The notes under the pieces are model-generated. The model was given only the letters and a program-made list of their open reading frames with translations, was not told the origin of the DNA and searched no databases. A program made the translations under genes and the position numbers. From Hymenoscyphus infarciens (lineage: Eukaryota > Ascomycota > Leotiomycetes > Helotiales > Helotiaceae), in the NCBI GenBank assembly GCA_001414345.1, contig LLCB01000063.1, positions 62,001 to 126,000 of the forward strand: DNA of 64,000 bases, given 5' to 3'. Each line of letters begins with the position of its first letter. Within the stretch, counting starts at the first letter, position 1. Positions 25,943 to 38,584 of the stretch are shown here, in pieces.

Positions 25943-25959
25943 TACGAGATACTATAGTA
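25943..25959. repeat. Dispersed repeat copy 2, right-hand remnant
   Basis: TACGAGATACTATAGTA, identical to 10207-10223 of copy 1, directly follows the LINE target duplication. Similarity stops after this, as it does at the end of copy 1, which marks the repeat's right border. Confidence 0.7.
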
Positions 25960-28321
25960 ATTTAATAAACGTAAGGAATTAATTCAATAATAACTAAATA
26001 GTAAACTAGCTAAGAATTTCTTCTTATGCTTTTTATGCTTTTTCTCTTTTAGAAATAGAGAATACTCTAAGTGAAAAAGCCTAGTCACTTTCTTCTGTTT
26101 ATAATTCAACTTTGCTCTATCGAGGTTTTACTCTAGAGAGACGTAAAAAGAAAACTTAGTTTAGCTTTTAATAATCTTAATAATCTCTATAGTAGAATAG
26201 ATTTAAGATGATAATAGTAGAAGAGGCTATATACGCTAACTATTATAAAAAGTAATCAAGGGAATAATACTAAACTTTCTTTAATACTATTCTATTTAAT
26301 TTTATAAGATAATATAGATAAATAGATTCTCTACGAATAATTATATATCTTAAAATTATATCTTTAGAAATCTACACTTTATCTCTATCTATTCTAAGGT
26401 ACCTAGGACTTTAGACTATTAATCTTATAGTGTAATTCATTCTACTTCTACTTCCGTTGCTTAAATAAGTATTAAATCTATAGCGTTTTCATTCTCCTAG
26501 CCTCTTCTCAGCCTAAGTACTAGCTACTCTAGGCTAACCGCCTCTCCTAGGCTAGGCAAAGGAAGGCTAGCAGCTATTTTTAGTAGAAGAGGCGAGGCTA
26601 AGCGAGGCTTAAGAGAGAGAATAGGATAAGGTAGAAGAAGTAAAAAGATTAGATAGCTGAGGAAGGAGAACGTAGACTAGGATATAAAGGCTTATCTCCG
26701 TCGTAGGTTCCGGGTATGAGGGAGATTATAAAAGCTAATTACGATCTATAGCTAGTAATCGACTACCTCTTAATTTATTAGCTATAGGATGAACGCCTTA
26801 CCTAGCCTGCCTACCTACTAGGCCTAGGAAGGCTTTAAACACCTTTTGGGCTAGGATAGGAAAGGAGAATCGAGCGATTTAATAGGCTAGGAGGAGGAGG
26901 GCGAGGGCAAAAAGTGAGGCTAGGAGAAGGATGACTAAATTGGCATAGGAAGGCGGTGTTTAGTAGGCTGGGAGAATGAAAACGCTGTAAATCTATTAAG
27001 CACCAAGTGCAAAAATTGCAACCATCGAAACTCAAGAGAACGAAATCACTACAACTTTTATCAAACAGGATCTTCAGACTAAAAAATGCTTGATAAACAA
27101 TTCTGGACTAGTGACCTGAGATGATATAGAGACTACACGATATATGTTTGAAGGTAAACAGTTAGACATGCAACCGGGCATTTGGAAGTCGAAATAGATA
27201 ATTGCAATATCTCCTGAGTAATACACGAAGAGACAAAGTAATCTAATAAGCGTTAGGATATAAATCGACGGTAGGAAGGGGAGTCGACAGTAAAGTAAGC
27301 CAGAAGTCCTTCCTATTTCGATACCTTTTTCCAGGAAAAATAATCAGCTAATAAGATAAAAGAAAGGGAAGATATAGTATGCTATGTGCGATTCGATTTA
27401 AGATCAGCTCAACCTTACAAACCAAGAATATCTTAAATGAGCTCTTCAAGTGCCAAGATATGATACAACAACACTCTCTAAGAAGAAGGCTGATATACCT
27501 ATACTGCTCGGGTATGTTAGGTCGAGTAGTTTCCTATGAATCTCAAATTAACATGATAAGCAGTTAGCAAAGCAAAGGATATAAAGATAAATGGTTCAAG
27601 AGATCAATCAAAAAAACTAGGTAAGACTGTAAGGAAAATCGTTCCCCTTTTCTACAAGAACACTCACGAGGCACATGCCCCAGATAATCTCTAGAAGGCT
27701 GCGCAAGCTACGAGCGAATAGAAGACCGCGGGATGGTTGGAGAACAATAGGTACGACGAGTAGAGTCAGCTTCCAGCAACAAGAACCAGCGACGCGCAAT
27801 CACCATTTCACATCTGCTATCACCCCAAAGGTACAAGCGCCCACGGGACGAGAGACCTAGACCCTCTCAGACCTTGCTCTACTACAGAATTTGGCAAGTG
27901 GCAAGGAAATAAGCGCAAAGGTATCTACATGATTCTCCCAACTCTTCTTGATGGTGAGTTGGAGGTTTATGTAGGAGGTGCCTATGGAGCTTCTCCAAAG
28001 GTGCCTTTTCTGAAACGAGATCAATTTACGAGGGACCATGATAAAAAGGAATTCGACAGTAGACTAGACGAGGTTCAAGGAATCGATGAGGTCAATTTCC
28101 AAATTACCGCTTCTGTTGGAATTCAAAATCGGTGAACCGTCTAAGAAAAATGACTAGTAAGGTCCGGCGGAGTTTCTTCTTTGATCAAGGGGGGTATTGC
28201 TGAGGCAAAGAAACGGTGCGTACACTAAACTTCACCTAGTTCATGAAACGCCAAACAAATTTCTCCTATTCCAAACCACCCAAACGGAAGGAGCCGAAAA
28301 GACAGAGAGAACCCCACCAAC
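25960..28321. other. Transition from AT-rich block to gene-bearing DNA; no supported gene
   Basis: 25,960-26,450 is still strongly AT-rich. 26,450-27,000 is less decayed and repetitive in GGCTAGG-type words. 27,000-28,200 has ordinary composition with several frames of about 60-68 codons, none with recognisable domains or convincing splice links. A gene relic is possible but cannot be shown. Confidence 0.45.
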
Positions 28322-31175
28322 CTACTCCACCTCCTCAATCCTCGGTCTTATAATCCCCTCCTCATCCCTCAATACCCCACCAGGCGTAATACTCAACCCC
28401 CTTAACTCCCCAATCCCGTCTCCCAATCCCGTCTCCCTAGTCTTCGGAATCAACTCATTCATCCGCCAAGCCTTCATCCCCTCCACCACATCCCCCGCAT
28501 GCCTCCTCACCAACCCATCGGCATCAGTTTCTTTAACATACCCAAGAATCCTCTCCACATCCCCCAAATTGCCCCCCGCAAACCCAAAGCCCAACTTCTT
28601 CCCCTCCTCCCTCGCCCTATCCAACGCCCTCACAAAACTCATAATCAACAGAATCGCCGATCTCCGAACAATAGCTGCTTCCAGCCCCGTTTCCAAGGTC
28701 AGGATATGGATGCCTAAATCAATAGCCGTAGAAATTGTCGAAGGATTGAGACCAGAGATATTTACTTCCAGCGCTGAACCGATGATAGATACCGCACTCG
28801 CGCGAATCCGTAGATCCTCAGATCCACGTTTGCTTTCCCAACCTGAGAGGATTTGAGCTAGGATTTCGTCGTTTTCTTGGGTGTCTTCTGTTTCGAGGAC
28901 TTCGGAGAGGTCGGGGACTTCACCGTCCCATGCTTCTGAGGCTTCAGCCTCTTGTTTACGTTTCAGCTTATTCCTCTTTTCCTGCTCTTGCTCGGTTTTA
29001 GGCCGGTACCCTCTTCGACCAGCAAGAAAAAGAAGACCTTCAAGAACTGTACGCGCGGTGTCTCCAGCGAAGGTTGATGGGTTGCTTTGGATTACCTGGA
29101 GGAGAGCTTCACCTAGTCGGAGGCGTTGATCTAATTCAGACTCTTCGTGTGGGTCGACGTAGCGATCTATGAGGTCTTTCATTACTGCTTTGGGGTGTTT
29201 TTGTGAGAGTTGAATGAATGATTTTATGGCGCGGAGGTAGATGTATTCTTCGGTGTCTTGGAGGAGGGTTGAGAAAAGGATTAAGATGGCGGGGATGTCG
29301 AGGATTGAACTGTTTGAGCGGATTAGGTCGGAGAGGAGTTCGAGACCTTGGACGCGGACTGGTGGTGGGGAATCGGTTGCGGTGAGGTACGACATAGCAA
29401 GACCATAGGTTTTGCGGTCTTCTAGTTGTTGGTCTGTTGGCTTTGTGGTTGTCTCGGTTTCTGGCTCGTCGATTGTTGAGCGGTATTTCAACAGCAGTAA
29501 TAGATTTTGTGCTGTGGTTGATACGTCTCGATGTTTCAGACGGCCGATTACTTGTAGATGAGATTGTATTGTGCCTAAAGTAGGGTCTTCAGGCGAAATC
29601 TTGAAACTTGACGAGGTCAAGACAATATTCAACAAACTCAACGCCACAGAAGCTGCGTCCTCGCCATTGGGATCGTCCTCATTGCTAGTAGCAAAGTCCG
29701 AAAGAACTTGGCTAACTAGGTCAAGAACTTGATGTGGATTACTAACAAGCTTGTCAGGGAAAGCGGACATCATTTTTTGCATTACTTTGGCCTCGATGAT
29801 TCTTCCCTCGAAGTTCTGTTTCACGTCGTCAGGTGTAGTTTGGCTGATGATTGTTTGTTCCTTCTTTTTCAAAGCACCGGTATTTGAAAGCCATTTGGTG
29901 CATAAGCCCATGAACAAATGTGATATTTCGGCTTCAAAATCGGGTGTGGTTTCAAGACCCGAAAGAAATGCGATAAATTTATCAGCAGCAATATCTATTG
30001 TTTCCAGATCGGGGCTGAGAGAGTTGGGTTTTTGGTCAGTGCCACTTGGCTCCTGGATTTGAATACCATCATCCTTGCAAATCCCGTATTCCCAGGACTG
30101 TTTATTGGGGTCTGATTTCCCCTTGAATAGTAAGTTCTGAAGAATTGGGCCCAAAATTGGCGAGGCCGCAGGTACACTTCTATTTGAAGTTTCTTGACCA
30201 GAAGCCGATAATTGTATAAGTATCTTCAATAATTTCGTTGCTGGTTTGCAAAAGTTGGTCTGTATTGTCTCGCTATCATTAGGCCATGAAGCGAGAGCCC
30301 AGAGGGGAAGGAGGATGGGTTTTAAAAGTCTTTTCGAAAGGGAGGGATGAGGGTGAGATGTCAGCAGCGTAGATAGATCCCGAAGACCTTTTGAGACTTT
30401 TTCTGAAGAGGCAAGTATCTTTGGGGCACCCAGAGTTATGATATCGTTGTCTGGGTCATTCCGAGGTGGTGTTCGCCCGAGAGTAGGATCAATATTTTGA
30501 AAAATGGGCTCCACAAAGGCATTCCAACCAGGTGTTCCTATCATAAGTTAGTTGGAGTTGAGTTATGAGAAAAGAGCAATTTACCAGGTGCTCCATATTG
30601 CTTCCGTCCCAGTATTCCAAACCCAACGATAAAGGCCGCTGCTCTATCCATCTCTGGCTCTCCTTCGCCCTGGAGAAGGGATATAAGTTGAGGCGCAATA
30701 TCGGAAAACCATTTTTCTGGTGATATTCCCGCAGGGGGAGAGGAAAGCAAGCGAGATGCAGCATTCAGCGCCTCATGTGAGATTCCAGAACGTTTCTCAA
30801 CCCCGTCAGATGGTCTCGCACGGGAGCTGGGATGTACAAAAAGGACAAATTCAATAGTATCTTGCACTCCGCGAGGCCTAAGAGGAATGCGTGCAAGAGC
30901 TGATATGAGTGGCGGACGAAGCCATGGCTCTGCGCGTCCTCCGGGTTGAACCAAGTGGCTCAGTACTGGCAGGAGCTTCAAGGCGGAAGTTCTATTTAAT
31001 GTTAGTACGAGGCACGAGTTTGAGGGATTTAAAAATACCCATCAATTAGTTGTTTGAATTTTGGTTGGTTTTCTCTTCTGGTGTCTTCCGTTTCACTGGG
31101 GTCAAAAGCGAGCTTGCCCAGTTCGAGAATATTGTCCGCAAGAGGAGGCAGCTCTTGCTTCGTTTCACCTTCCAT
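28322..31175 (-). CDS. RTP1: RNA polymerase II assembly/nuclear import factor Rtp1 (TANGO6-like)
   Basis: Helical-repeat protein that in yeast helps assemble RNA polymerase II subunits and bring them to the nucleus. Three exons fit by phase: 31175-31039, 30991-30585 and 30537-28322, about 919 residues. The start is the Met opening MEGETKQELPPLADNILELG. The Rtp1 C-terminal part is clear: a HEAT-like stretch (EEYIYLRAIKSFIQLSQKHP), a basic linker (EQEKRNKLKRKQEAEASE), and the terminal segment with EDLRIRASAVSIIGSALEVN and AIVRRSAILLIMSFVRALD, matching what I recall of the RTP1_C1 and RTP1_C2 regions. No breaks are seen. Assignment is by recognition of this region; the N-terminal two thirds is less distinctive. 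Confidence 0.85.
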
Positions 31176-33500
31176 GTTCTGTTCCCTTCCGCAGCTACCC
31201 AGATGAGAATCGAAAATGTACCTATGCCTACCAAGCGAGTTTCTATGTTTTTCTTCCACAGCAATCGGAGGAGGAAAATGGGATATTTGCAAAACCCTTC
31301 AATTCTACAACTGCATCATGATTTGATCTGGTTGATTTCAAGATTCTGATGTCAAGAGGAGCTTTAGGATCGCTAGGAGTATTACGGATTGGTCAGCCAG
31401 GAAGCGCAACGTGACAGCGTGCTTGCAGGGTCTGCACGGACCACGAATCACGATGTTTGTCTCGCTGAAGCTTCACGATATCCTCTTCTTGGAAGCATCC
31501 CAACTACTGCCTCTCAAATGTTGATTGCAATGCTTTGCAGCCCTTTCCTCCATTCTCTGCCTCTAAAGTCTCTACCTACAAACGAGAGCGAACCACCAAT
31601 TGCCTCGAAATCCTCGAATGCAACGCCAAACGCGAAACGCGCCCTCTCGTTGCCTCCAGATACCTCCTCATTCACACGCGACAGCAAACTTCTCTCGCTC
31701 TCCCAAGAGCACAACGCAAACCAAGCACCACGCCCTCCCCACAGTTCTCTGATCTCCAATTTCCGAGAGGAAACATGGCAGATCAGAACTTAACCCTAAG
31801 CAATTGTTGGTTCCAGCTTTGCGGTCACAGTTGTTCCACCAAACGACTAGTCATCCGTCTTGTCCGCGAGGGATTGGTAACGCCGCAAAGCCGAGCTGTC
31901 CCGCGTGAGGCATGGATAATGAAAAGTTGGAGGAATAGTCCAGATGTCGAGAGACGGTAATACTGGATTCTCCTATGAGCCATACTTGGTAAGAGCCTCC
32001 ATGGAGGGCGCTCGTCAGGGTTTTCGGCTGGGCGTTACACTCTGGTTATGATGGATTGTCTTTGTTGATGCTATAATATGGAGGGGAGATATGATGTGGG
32101 ACGGATATAGGCCCTTTCTCGAAAAGCGGTCTTTGGGATCTTCGTAAAGCTGTTGGGAGAGGCTAGGCGTTCTCTGTTCCCTCTAGACAATGAGGCGGTC
32201 GATGGTGTTTGGGATTGGGAGACTGAGCACAGTATTTCCTACGGGATTGTCTACAAACAGACTGGCTTCTGCATTTGCTTCCACGTCCTCCGGGTCGTGA
32301 CATGGCTTCGATCGCACTCGTCTGAATCACTTGCTTTGGCATTTGTAGCGAGCCTTCGTAGCATTCAAACAGAAGCACAAATGCAGCGGCTGGTCCTTCA
32401 ATGCACTTTGGTGTAGCGAAGATACGACATACTGTCATGCTCCGGGGTCTTTCAATCTACATTGATTCTTCATCTGCGGATTTTATAGAGATGAGTTCGC
32501 TCTTTTCCAATCAGCGAAGACGTCCCATATCCGTTTCTTCCTGTCCATTTGCTCCTCGGAGCTCATGAAGGACATTATATCCACCCTCTCCTCCCCAGAA
32601 CCTCGCTCCCCCAGCGCACTCAGCTCACAAGACCTTTACAATGGCAACAGTCAAATGAATTGTCGCTTTGCGAAATCCCAACCAGCCGCATCAACTTTCT
32701 CCCAGGGGCCCGGTCCTTTGGTGACGGAAGACGCCGACACACAGTCTTTCGTCCTCGCGATGATTTGACACCCTTCCTTGCCACCCTTCATTGTGGTGGC
32801 AGAGATGATCAGCGGTTTTTGTTGATGTATTTTGTCCGCCTTTCTTTCGCCTTGCATTGTTGTGCAAAGGAAACATAAAACTAATCTCAGAGGGCACTGC
32901 TATTCAAACAGAGAGAAGCTTGCATGTTTGCGTGGAGGATTATCTGTATGTCTTGAGTACGCCCGTTTTTCGTCCGGTCAGTTGTTGGGTTTTGAATCAA
33001 GGCTGTTGGTGGTCTCGATTATTTATGGTGGGATACGATTGTGGACTTGGTTGATTGTGGTTACATGGTGCAAAAGATGGAAGCAGTGGTAAGATATATC
33101 CTCTTACCCCACACTGCTAACACATTCTCAAGTCCCTCTTCCATCTCTTCGAGGGATGGTTTGGCGTCCGGATCGGGACCCATCTCGTGTTGGAGTCAAA
33201 GCTTAGTGCTTGTCTGGTCTGGGTAGCGTCGTGCTATTTGCTTGGATTTTTGGTCTTGGGCTCTTGATTGCTGGGTTGGCTGTAACTTGGGTTGGATATA
33301 TTCTTGGGTGTGAGGGTTCTGGGGGTTCAATGGGCAGGCCCGATGGTTGGGTAGTCCCGGGTTGTCTCTTTTGAGGCAACCCCTCCATTTTTTGGGGATA
33401 AGTTTTCTCTATTTCCTTTTGATTGATAGGTAGCTACTAATTAGTTGATAGATGTCTATACGGTTGCTTCACACTGACAACCATGGCAGCGAATATGTGT
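31176..33500. other. Gene-sized spacer of normal composition, unassigned
   Basis: Starts with the RTP1 promoter. The rest is not AT-rich or decayed, and contains pyrimidine-rich stretches and many overlapping short frames (up to 141 codons, 31,535-31,960) on both strands. None shows a domain, signal peptide or consistent splice pattern. It looks like unique, possibly transcribed non-coding DNA such as a long leader or lncRNA; this is a guess from composition. Confidence 0.35.
33359..33382 (+). other. Perfect-loop hairpin, 10-bp stem
   Basis: GGGTTGTCTC, TTTT loop, GAGGCAACCC; nine Watson-Crick pairs plus one G-U. It lies near the end of the normal-composition spacer, before AT-rich sequence. 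It could be a structural element of an unannotated transcript. Confidence 0.4.
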
Positions 33501-36500
33501 TTCTTTGGCTCGAATTCGAAATTTGGGTTGGAAAAGTCGCTTTTTGTTTATGGATAGTGCTACTACTCTAAGGGATTGGACCATATTTTGTCATGCAAAT
33601 TTTGTCTATTCTAGCCATCACTCGATTTTGTTATACTATGTGAAGTGGTAAATATGCTTTAGTCCACATTTACCTCATTAGGGTTGCTAGAAAAGTGTTA
33701 GTATACCTTTATAATTAATTACATCTAGACATTCTCTAAATTTGCTATTATCAACCTCTATAGTTTGTTGAAATAATTTAAGTCTTCTAAACTGTCTAGG
33801 ATATCTATGCTAAATAAATGTTACTTATATACATATCTCATACTCGGTTATTTAAAAGTTTCAAGACTTTATTTACTTTCTTTAATTATTCTAATATTTT
33901 TAGATAATATAATTTCATAGCTTAACTTACTAGAAGTATAAGAACTTTTTTCCATTTAGAGTAGGTTTCTGAACCTATCACTCGTTGGAGTGTCCGCGTA
34001 TAATCTTACTTCGAGACCTTGGTTTTCGAAAGAAATATCACTTTTTAAGTTAGTAGTTGACTATTTTTCTATTGAGGCTCTCGTCTCCTCTTTCATTTTT
34101 TACTTTACATGTCTATTCTGTCTTGTTTCAGTTAGAATGTTTGCTTTCTCTATATTAGTCTATAGGTGCGAACTATGCTCCGAGAAGAAGTTGTTACTAG
34201 AGCCGACCTCCTTTATCCCAGGCAACCTCGCACTATACACGTAGGCTATGTTTATGCTTTAACATAGCTGCGGTAGATAGCTAACTGTGATCTTATAAAG
34301 ACCTGGTTAATCGATGCCTTTCACAGGGGTTAATCAGTCTAACTAGATCTCTTTTATGTTATATATCGTAGGGTAACGGTTTGAAAGATTAGTTTAGAAG
34401 TGTTTGTTTAAGAAGCTATGGTTTTGTAAGACGAGAAGTTCGTTATTATAGATGTTAGAAGTGGGAGTCTGTTTTCAGAAACATTTCACAAGCTTCTTAT
34501 AATTCTTCTTAGTCTCTTATTACGTTTCTCCTATATTCTCTTAGGCTGGAATTAAGATCATTTTCATTTATAATATAACGGAGTCAAATATTGAAACTTG
34601 TTTCTAGCGCACTACCTCAACCCTGGGTTTAAAAAGGCTATCGACTTATATATAATTTTGTTATTAGAACTCGAACAACACCTTCTCTATTTCCAGGAGA
34701 CTGAGTACTGATTCTTCTCTTCTCTCTCTCTCTCCACTTCTACTCTCAGTTTGGATCTAAGAAGCGATTTTACTGTCGATCCTTACGTTGCTATTGAATC
34801 ACAACACTATTTCGGTTAGGGGTTTATAGTTCAAACTGCCGACTTGGGCTGAATTTGAGCATCAGGAAAATTGTCTCAAAGTTTCAAGAGAGAAGCATAG
34901 ATACGTTTTGAGTACCGATGAGAGATCTCCGGCACAACCAATTCGTTTTTCGATGACATAAAATATGTTTTGTTACTATTGTTCTCGCCCACAGCGGCAG
35001 CTAAATAAACTCGTAACTGTTATTGACGCTTCTTAAAACACCTCTTATGTTCTTTGTCAACTTCTCGGGGTATCTCCAAACGCCGAGAGTTTTTGTGTTG
35101 TTTCTATCTTTTGACGTATAGCTCGTGAAAACTCTAACATCGACAGTGCGAATCTTTCCTAAGGATTACTACTCTAGAGTATGAATAACTATTTGCGAGT
35201 CTATGAATTTAAACGAGTATAAGGCGACTGTAATCTTAAATTACAAGGATAACAGAGGATTTCAGAGGTTGAAAAGGTGCCCAAACGCTAAGCTTAAAAC
35301 GAATCGTCAGAAGCAAGTGAGAAGCGCATGTCCGACTTGCCAAAAGAATACCGTCGAATTAGGAGATTCAAGCTTCGAAACATAACTTCATAAAATTACA
35401 TGTCGCTTCTACTCTGAAGCACTAAAGTAAAGTACCAAATCCAAAGCTTGGGTAGAACACAGTATGAGTCGTAAGAATACGTACCTGGTTTTCTCTTGAC
35501 GCGAAAATATTACTATTGCCAAGTAAGCTGCTATCGAATGTAAAATATCTAGCTTGGTTTGTCAATTCTTTGTATAATGATTCTAGCAAAACTCTCGAGA
35601 CGAGGTCGAACTGCCGAACTGTCGAATTGAAGAATAAAAAGGTGCCAGTTGTTTAGTATCACTTCTAGGTTTATCTAGCCAGTATATATAGACGCACGAT
35701 ATTCAACACCACAATAGCAATTGAAATCAGAAATAAGGCCCAACACTCTGGTAATGACTACACACGCACGTCTTGGACTTGAATTTCTCGGAAGCTTATT
35801 TTACGAATGTTCTGTTTCGTTTGAACCTGGGGACAAGTAGGGGTTGGTGAAGATGTTCCCGTGTGATTTTTGCTAAGAAGGAAGTAAAGATCTTTTATCT
35901 CTTGTTCGCACCGCTGTCTCCTAATAAGAAATTGTCTCTTTTAATACTAAAAAATAATGCTTGGACTTTTCAAAAAAAAAAAAGCCAGCGTCTATAGCAG
36001 CGATCTGTTGTTTGCCAAAGTCTCCTCTATATCTCAATCGTTCGACCCTCTTTTCGAAATATATGAAAAGCCTACTATAGATCCCGACTAGTTCCAGGTT
36101 TTGTTTTCGAATCCTCAAATTTTCTGAAGACCAGACCTGGCTTGTAACTGGATTTAAGCGTTTTAATATCCGTTGTTGAAAGTAAAAATTAATCTATATA
36201 TGTCGATCCGTAAAAGTTAGCGGAAACTTTTACATTTCTGCTCTTGATATTTAAGTAATTCAAGTACTGAAATTGAAGCCGAGATCGTAGTTCTTAATTA
36301 ACTCGCTATCGAATCCTAGAATATATCTTGAATCATGAATTCCTTTGTCTCTACCTTCTATTCAAAGCACCAAATATCCCGAAACATTCACTAGCCTCGA
36401 ACCTCAAAAACAAGAAGCTAAAACACAGCTTACTACACATTGCCCCTAATATAGCACTCCTATCTTAGGTGTGGGAATGCAATGTCCGTGATTCCCTGAT

Positions 36501-37270
36501 CAGGAACTTAATATAAGTCATTTTTATAACCGTGTGTTTTTAGAAAATTTCTTATTTCCTAGATACTCTTCTTCTCTTTACTTAATAATGACATATGTTA
36601 TTCTAATCTTAAGAATAGCTAATAAGCGCTCTATACCTCTTTTCTTACTCTATAAACTTTTTAAGAAGAAAACAAACACTTTTATATATAGCTAAATTTT
36701 ATAGAGGTATAAAAAAATTTCTTATAAAAAAGAGGTTTTCTAAAAATTAAGTTTATTTTTATTATACTTACGTATATATAGTAATAAATAGAAAGGATAT
36801 ATAAGAAGATATAGCAGTTCTTTCTAGCTAGGTCTTATATCTTAAAGAGTACCTTAGTTTTCTGTTTTCTAAACTAAATAACATAAAAAACCTAGTGGGG
36901 ACAAAAACAAAAAAGCACGGTTTATAAGATATCGTTAAAAGGGAAGCTTAACTCGCAACTCACTATAAAACTATTTTAGAAATCTTCATATAGAAAAGGA
37001 AGAAAAAAGTGCAAAAAGCCTACTTTGACAAGACGTTTGACTAAGAAGAAAAACCCACCACAGAAAAGAAAGTGCAATACGGTCTTTTTCTTCGTTCGGT
37101 CTGGAAATAAACGGTTTTTGGGATTGGCTAACCTGGTGCCCCGTCTTCATAAGAGACGCTTCAACAGTAGCATTGGTATCTTCATTGTCGTCTAACCACA
37201 CGACTTATTTTTATCGAGGCGATCATACATTATAATACACATCTCAACTGAGCGACCCTTGCTCAAACGC
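33500..37270. other. AT-leaning intergenic region, probably old repeat DNA
   Basis: No frame has recognisable coding content. Composition is intermediate, with the most AT-rich patch near 36,500-36,900. It resembles decayed repeat DNA but I could not identify an element, long terminal repeats or inverted ends. It ends in the 3' flank of the mitoribosomal gene. Confidence 0.4.
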
Positions 37271-37323
37271 CCTCTTACATCTCCAAATATGCTACAATGC
37301 TCCTCATCTCCTTTCGAGTGAAC

Positions 37324-38259
37324 CTATTGTTTGAATTTTCCACTTCCCTTTGGGGCCGCGTTCTGCACACCCGCGATCCCCGCAACGACCTCCCAATCAA
37401 TAACATCCCACCACTTCTCCACGTATAATCTTTTATTTGCCACACCATAGTCTCGCAGGTACACATGCTCCCAGGTATTGAGGCAGAGAACCGGCGTAAT
37501 GTCCGCAGCTCCCGGAGGTAGCTGGAGCTTGTTGCCACTTTGTGGACCATGGGCTCCCACTCCATTTACAGGCTGTAGGCGATTCGCGTTCCTTACGGCT
37601 TCAGGAATCGATTTATCTTCCGTGTTCATATCCACATTTTGTCTCCTGAAATGGGCTTTTGGATATGGTGAACCGGCCAAGTAGGTAGACACCAGGGAGT
37701 AATTTCCAGGTCTATCCACCACTAACCATACGAAGCCGGGACCGAACATAGCGCACGCAGTGTTGACGAATTCCCTCTTAAGGGTATCGATTGAGGAGAA
37801 GGATTCCGTAAGCTTTTCTTTGAGCTGCGAAGGTATTTCCCGACGGACACCATCCCTAGAGAGTGTCTTGAAGAAGAAGTGGTTGTTATGGGCCATGCTG
37901 GCATAGTTGAAGGTTGGGGCTTGATTGGGGTCTCGGGCGTATTTTTCAAGAATATTCTTGGTGTCTAGAGACGCATCTCCTGGTGCTGATTGATGGTTAG
38001 TAAAGATTGTCTCCATTGATGAAGATGAAGAAAGTGTTTGCATACCCACTAATAGTCGATTGAGGCCCTGAACCATCATCTCCTGATATTGTGTCCACGC
38101 GATGTTGAAGCCATCAACAGACAAGAGTCCTGGTACACCCTCCTTCGAGAAGTTTTGATCTAGAGGAGGAACGGAGTGTATGGATCGACGATATGCGAAA
38201 GAGGAGGGTTGTTTGAAGAGCGCGCGCCCTATTCGAGGGGCGAGTGAGGGCCGTAACAT
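37324..38259 (-). CDS. Mitochondrial small-subunit ribosomal protein of the Fe/Mn-SOD fold (mS42/mS43, Rsm26/Mrp1 type)
   Basis: Single exon of 311 residues with an arginine-rich, acid-poor presequence (RPSLAPRIGRALFKQ). It has the Fe/Mn superoxide dismutase fold: an N-terminal helical part with FNYASMAHNNHFFFKTLS, in which the metal-ligand His is shifted or missing, and a C-terminal part with FGPGFVWLVVDRPGNYSLVS and NTWEHVYLRDYG. Fungal mitoribosomes use two such proteins (Rsm26 and Mrp1) as structural subunits of the 37S particle. The altered ligands and the Asn/Pro-rich insert fit the ribosomal group better than an enzyme. I cannot say which of the two it is. Confidence 0.8.
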   Translation of the reverse strand: MLRPSLAPRIGRALFKQPSSFAYRRSIHSVPPLDQNFSKEGVPGLLSVDGFNIAWTQYQEMMVQGLNRLLVGMQTLSSSSSMETIFTNHQSAPGDASLDTKNILEKYARDPNQAPTFNYASMAHNNHFFFKTLSRDGVRREIPSQLKEKLTESFSSIDTLKREFVNTACAMFGPGFVWLVVDRPGNYSLVSTYLAGSPYPKAHFRRQNVDMNTEDKSIPEAVRNANRLQPVNGVGAHGPQSGNKLQLPPGAADITPVLCLNTWEHVYLRDYGVANKRLYVEKWWDVIDWEVVAGIAGVQNAAPKGSGKFKQ

Positions 38260-38584
38260 TGTGTTGTGTTGTGAATTGGTGCTCTAAATCGAAAGCTTGA
38301 ACTCTCCCCCGTCTATCAAATATTTTGACAGCCTTAGGCTGAATTGAGACTTACGGCATAAATATATTCCGATTTGATTCCCATGCCAAGACCAGCAATG
38401 GCCGGCTCCGAACAAAACGAGATCTGCAACATCGCTGGCTTCCGCCTCCATCAAGATTAGCTATCTAGCTATTCGTTATTGATTTCTCTAAAGAAGAATG
38501 ATCACAAAATCCGTCCCTCAAACTGTTCGGTTCTCGTCGAAGAGAAAGGGACATTTAGAACCTCCTTAGCTGTTGCGACTTGCG
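38260..38584. promoter_or_regulatory. Divergent promoter between mitoribosomal gene and MoCo sulfurase
   Basis: 325 bp separates the two start codons, so both genes must be driven from this interval. I did not identify specific factor sites. Confidence 0.5.

Larger units (their letters stand above)
9110..26400. repeat. RIP-degraded AT-rich transposon block
   Basis: About 17 kb of very AT-rich sequence in which no frame reaches 60 codons on either strand. It consists of layered transposon remnants, listed separately. Recognisable transposon proteins carry changes typical of repeat-induced point mutation: Gln codons turned into stops, Asp to Asn, Ala to Thr, and TpA in excess. Comparing the two copies of one repeat (12.2-12.66 kb and 63.35-63.74 kb) shows the same bias directly. 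No host gene is visible. Confidence 0.9.

Noticed and set aside
9110..26400. Possible CRISPR array or satellite centromere in the AT-rich block
   Set aside because: No regularly spaced identical repeats; recognisable LINE and Copia remnants with target duplications explain the region.
27675..28135. Short plus-strand frames that might be exons of a gene
   Set aside because: No convincing splice sites or domain; could be a relic but cannot be supported.
28197..28856. 219-codon plus-strand open frame
   Set aside because: Antisense shadow of the RTP1 last exon; Pro/Ser-rich composition is the complement of the real coding strand.
31389..31960. Open frames of 134-141 codons on the plus strand
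   Set aside because: Overlap each other and an antisense frame; no domains, targeting signal or splice support.
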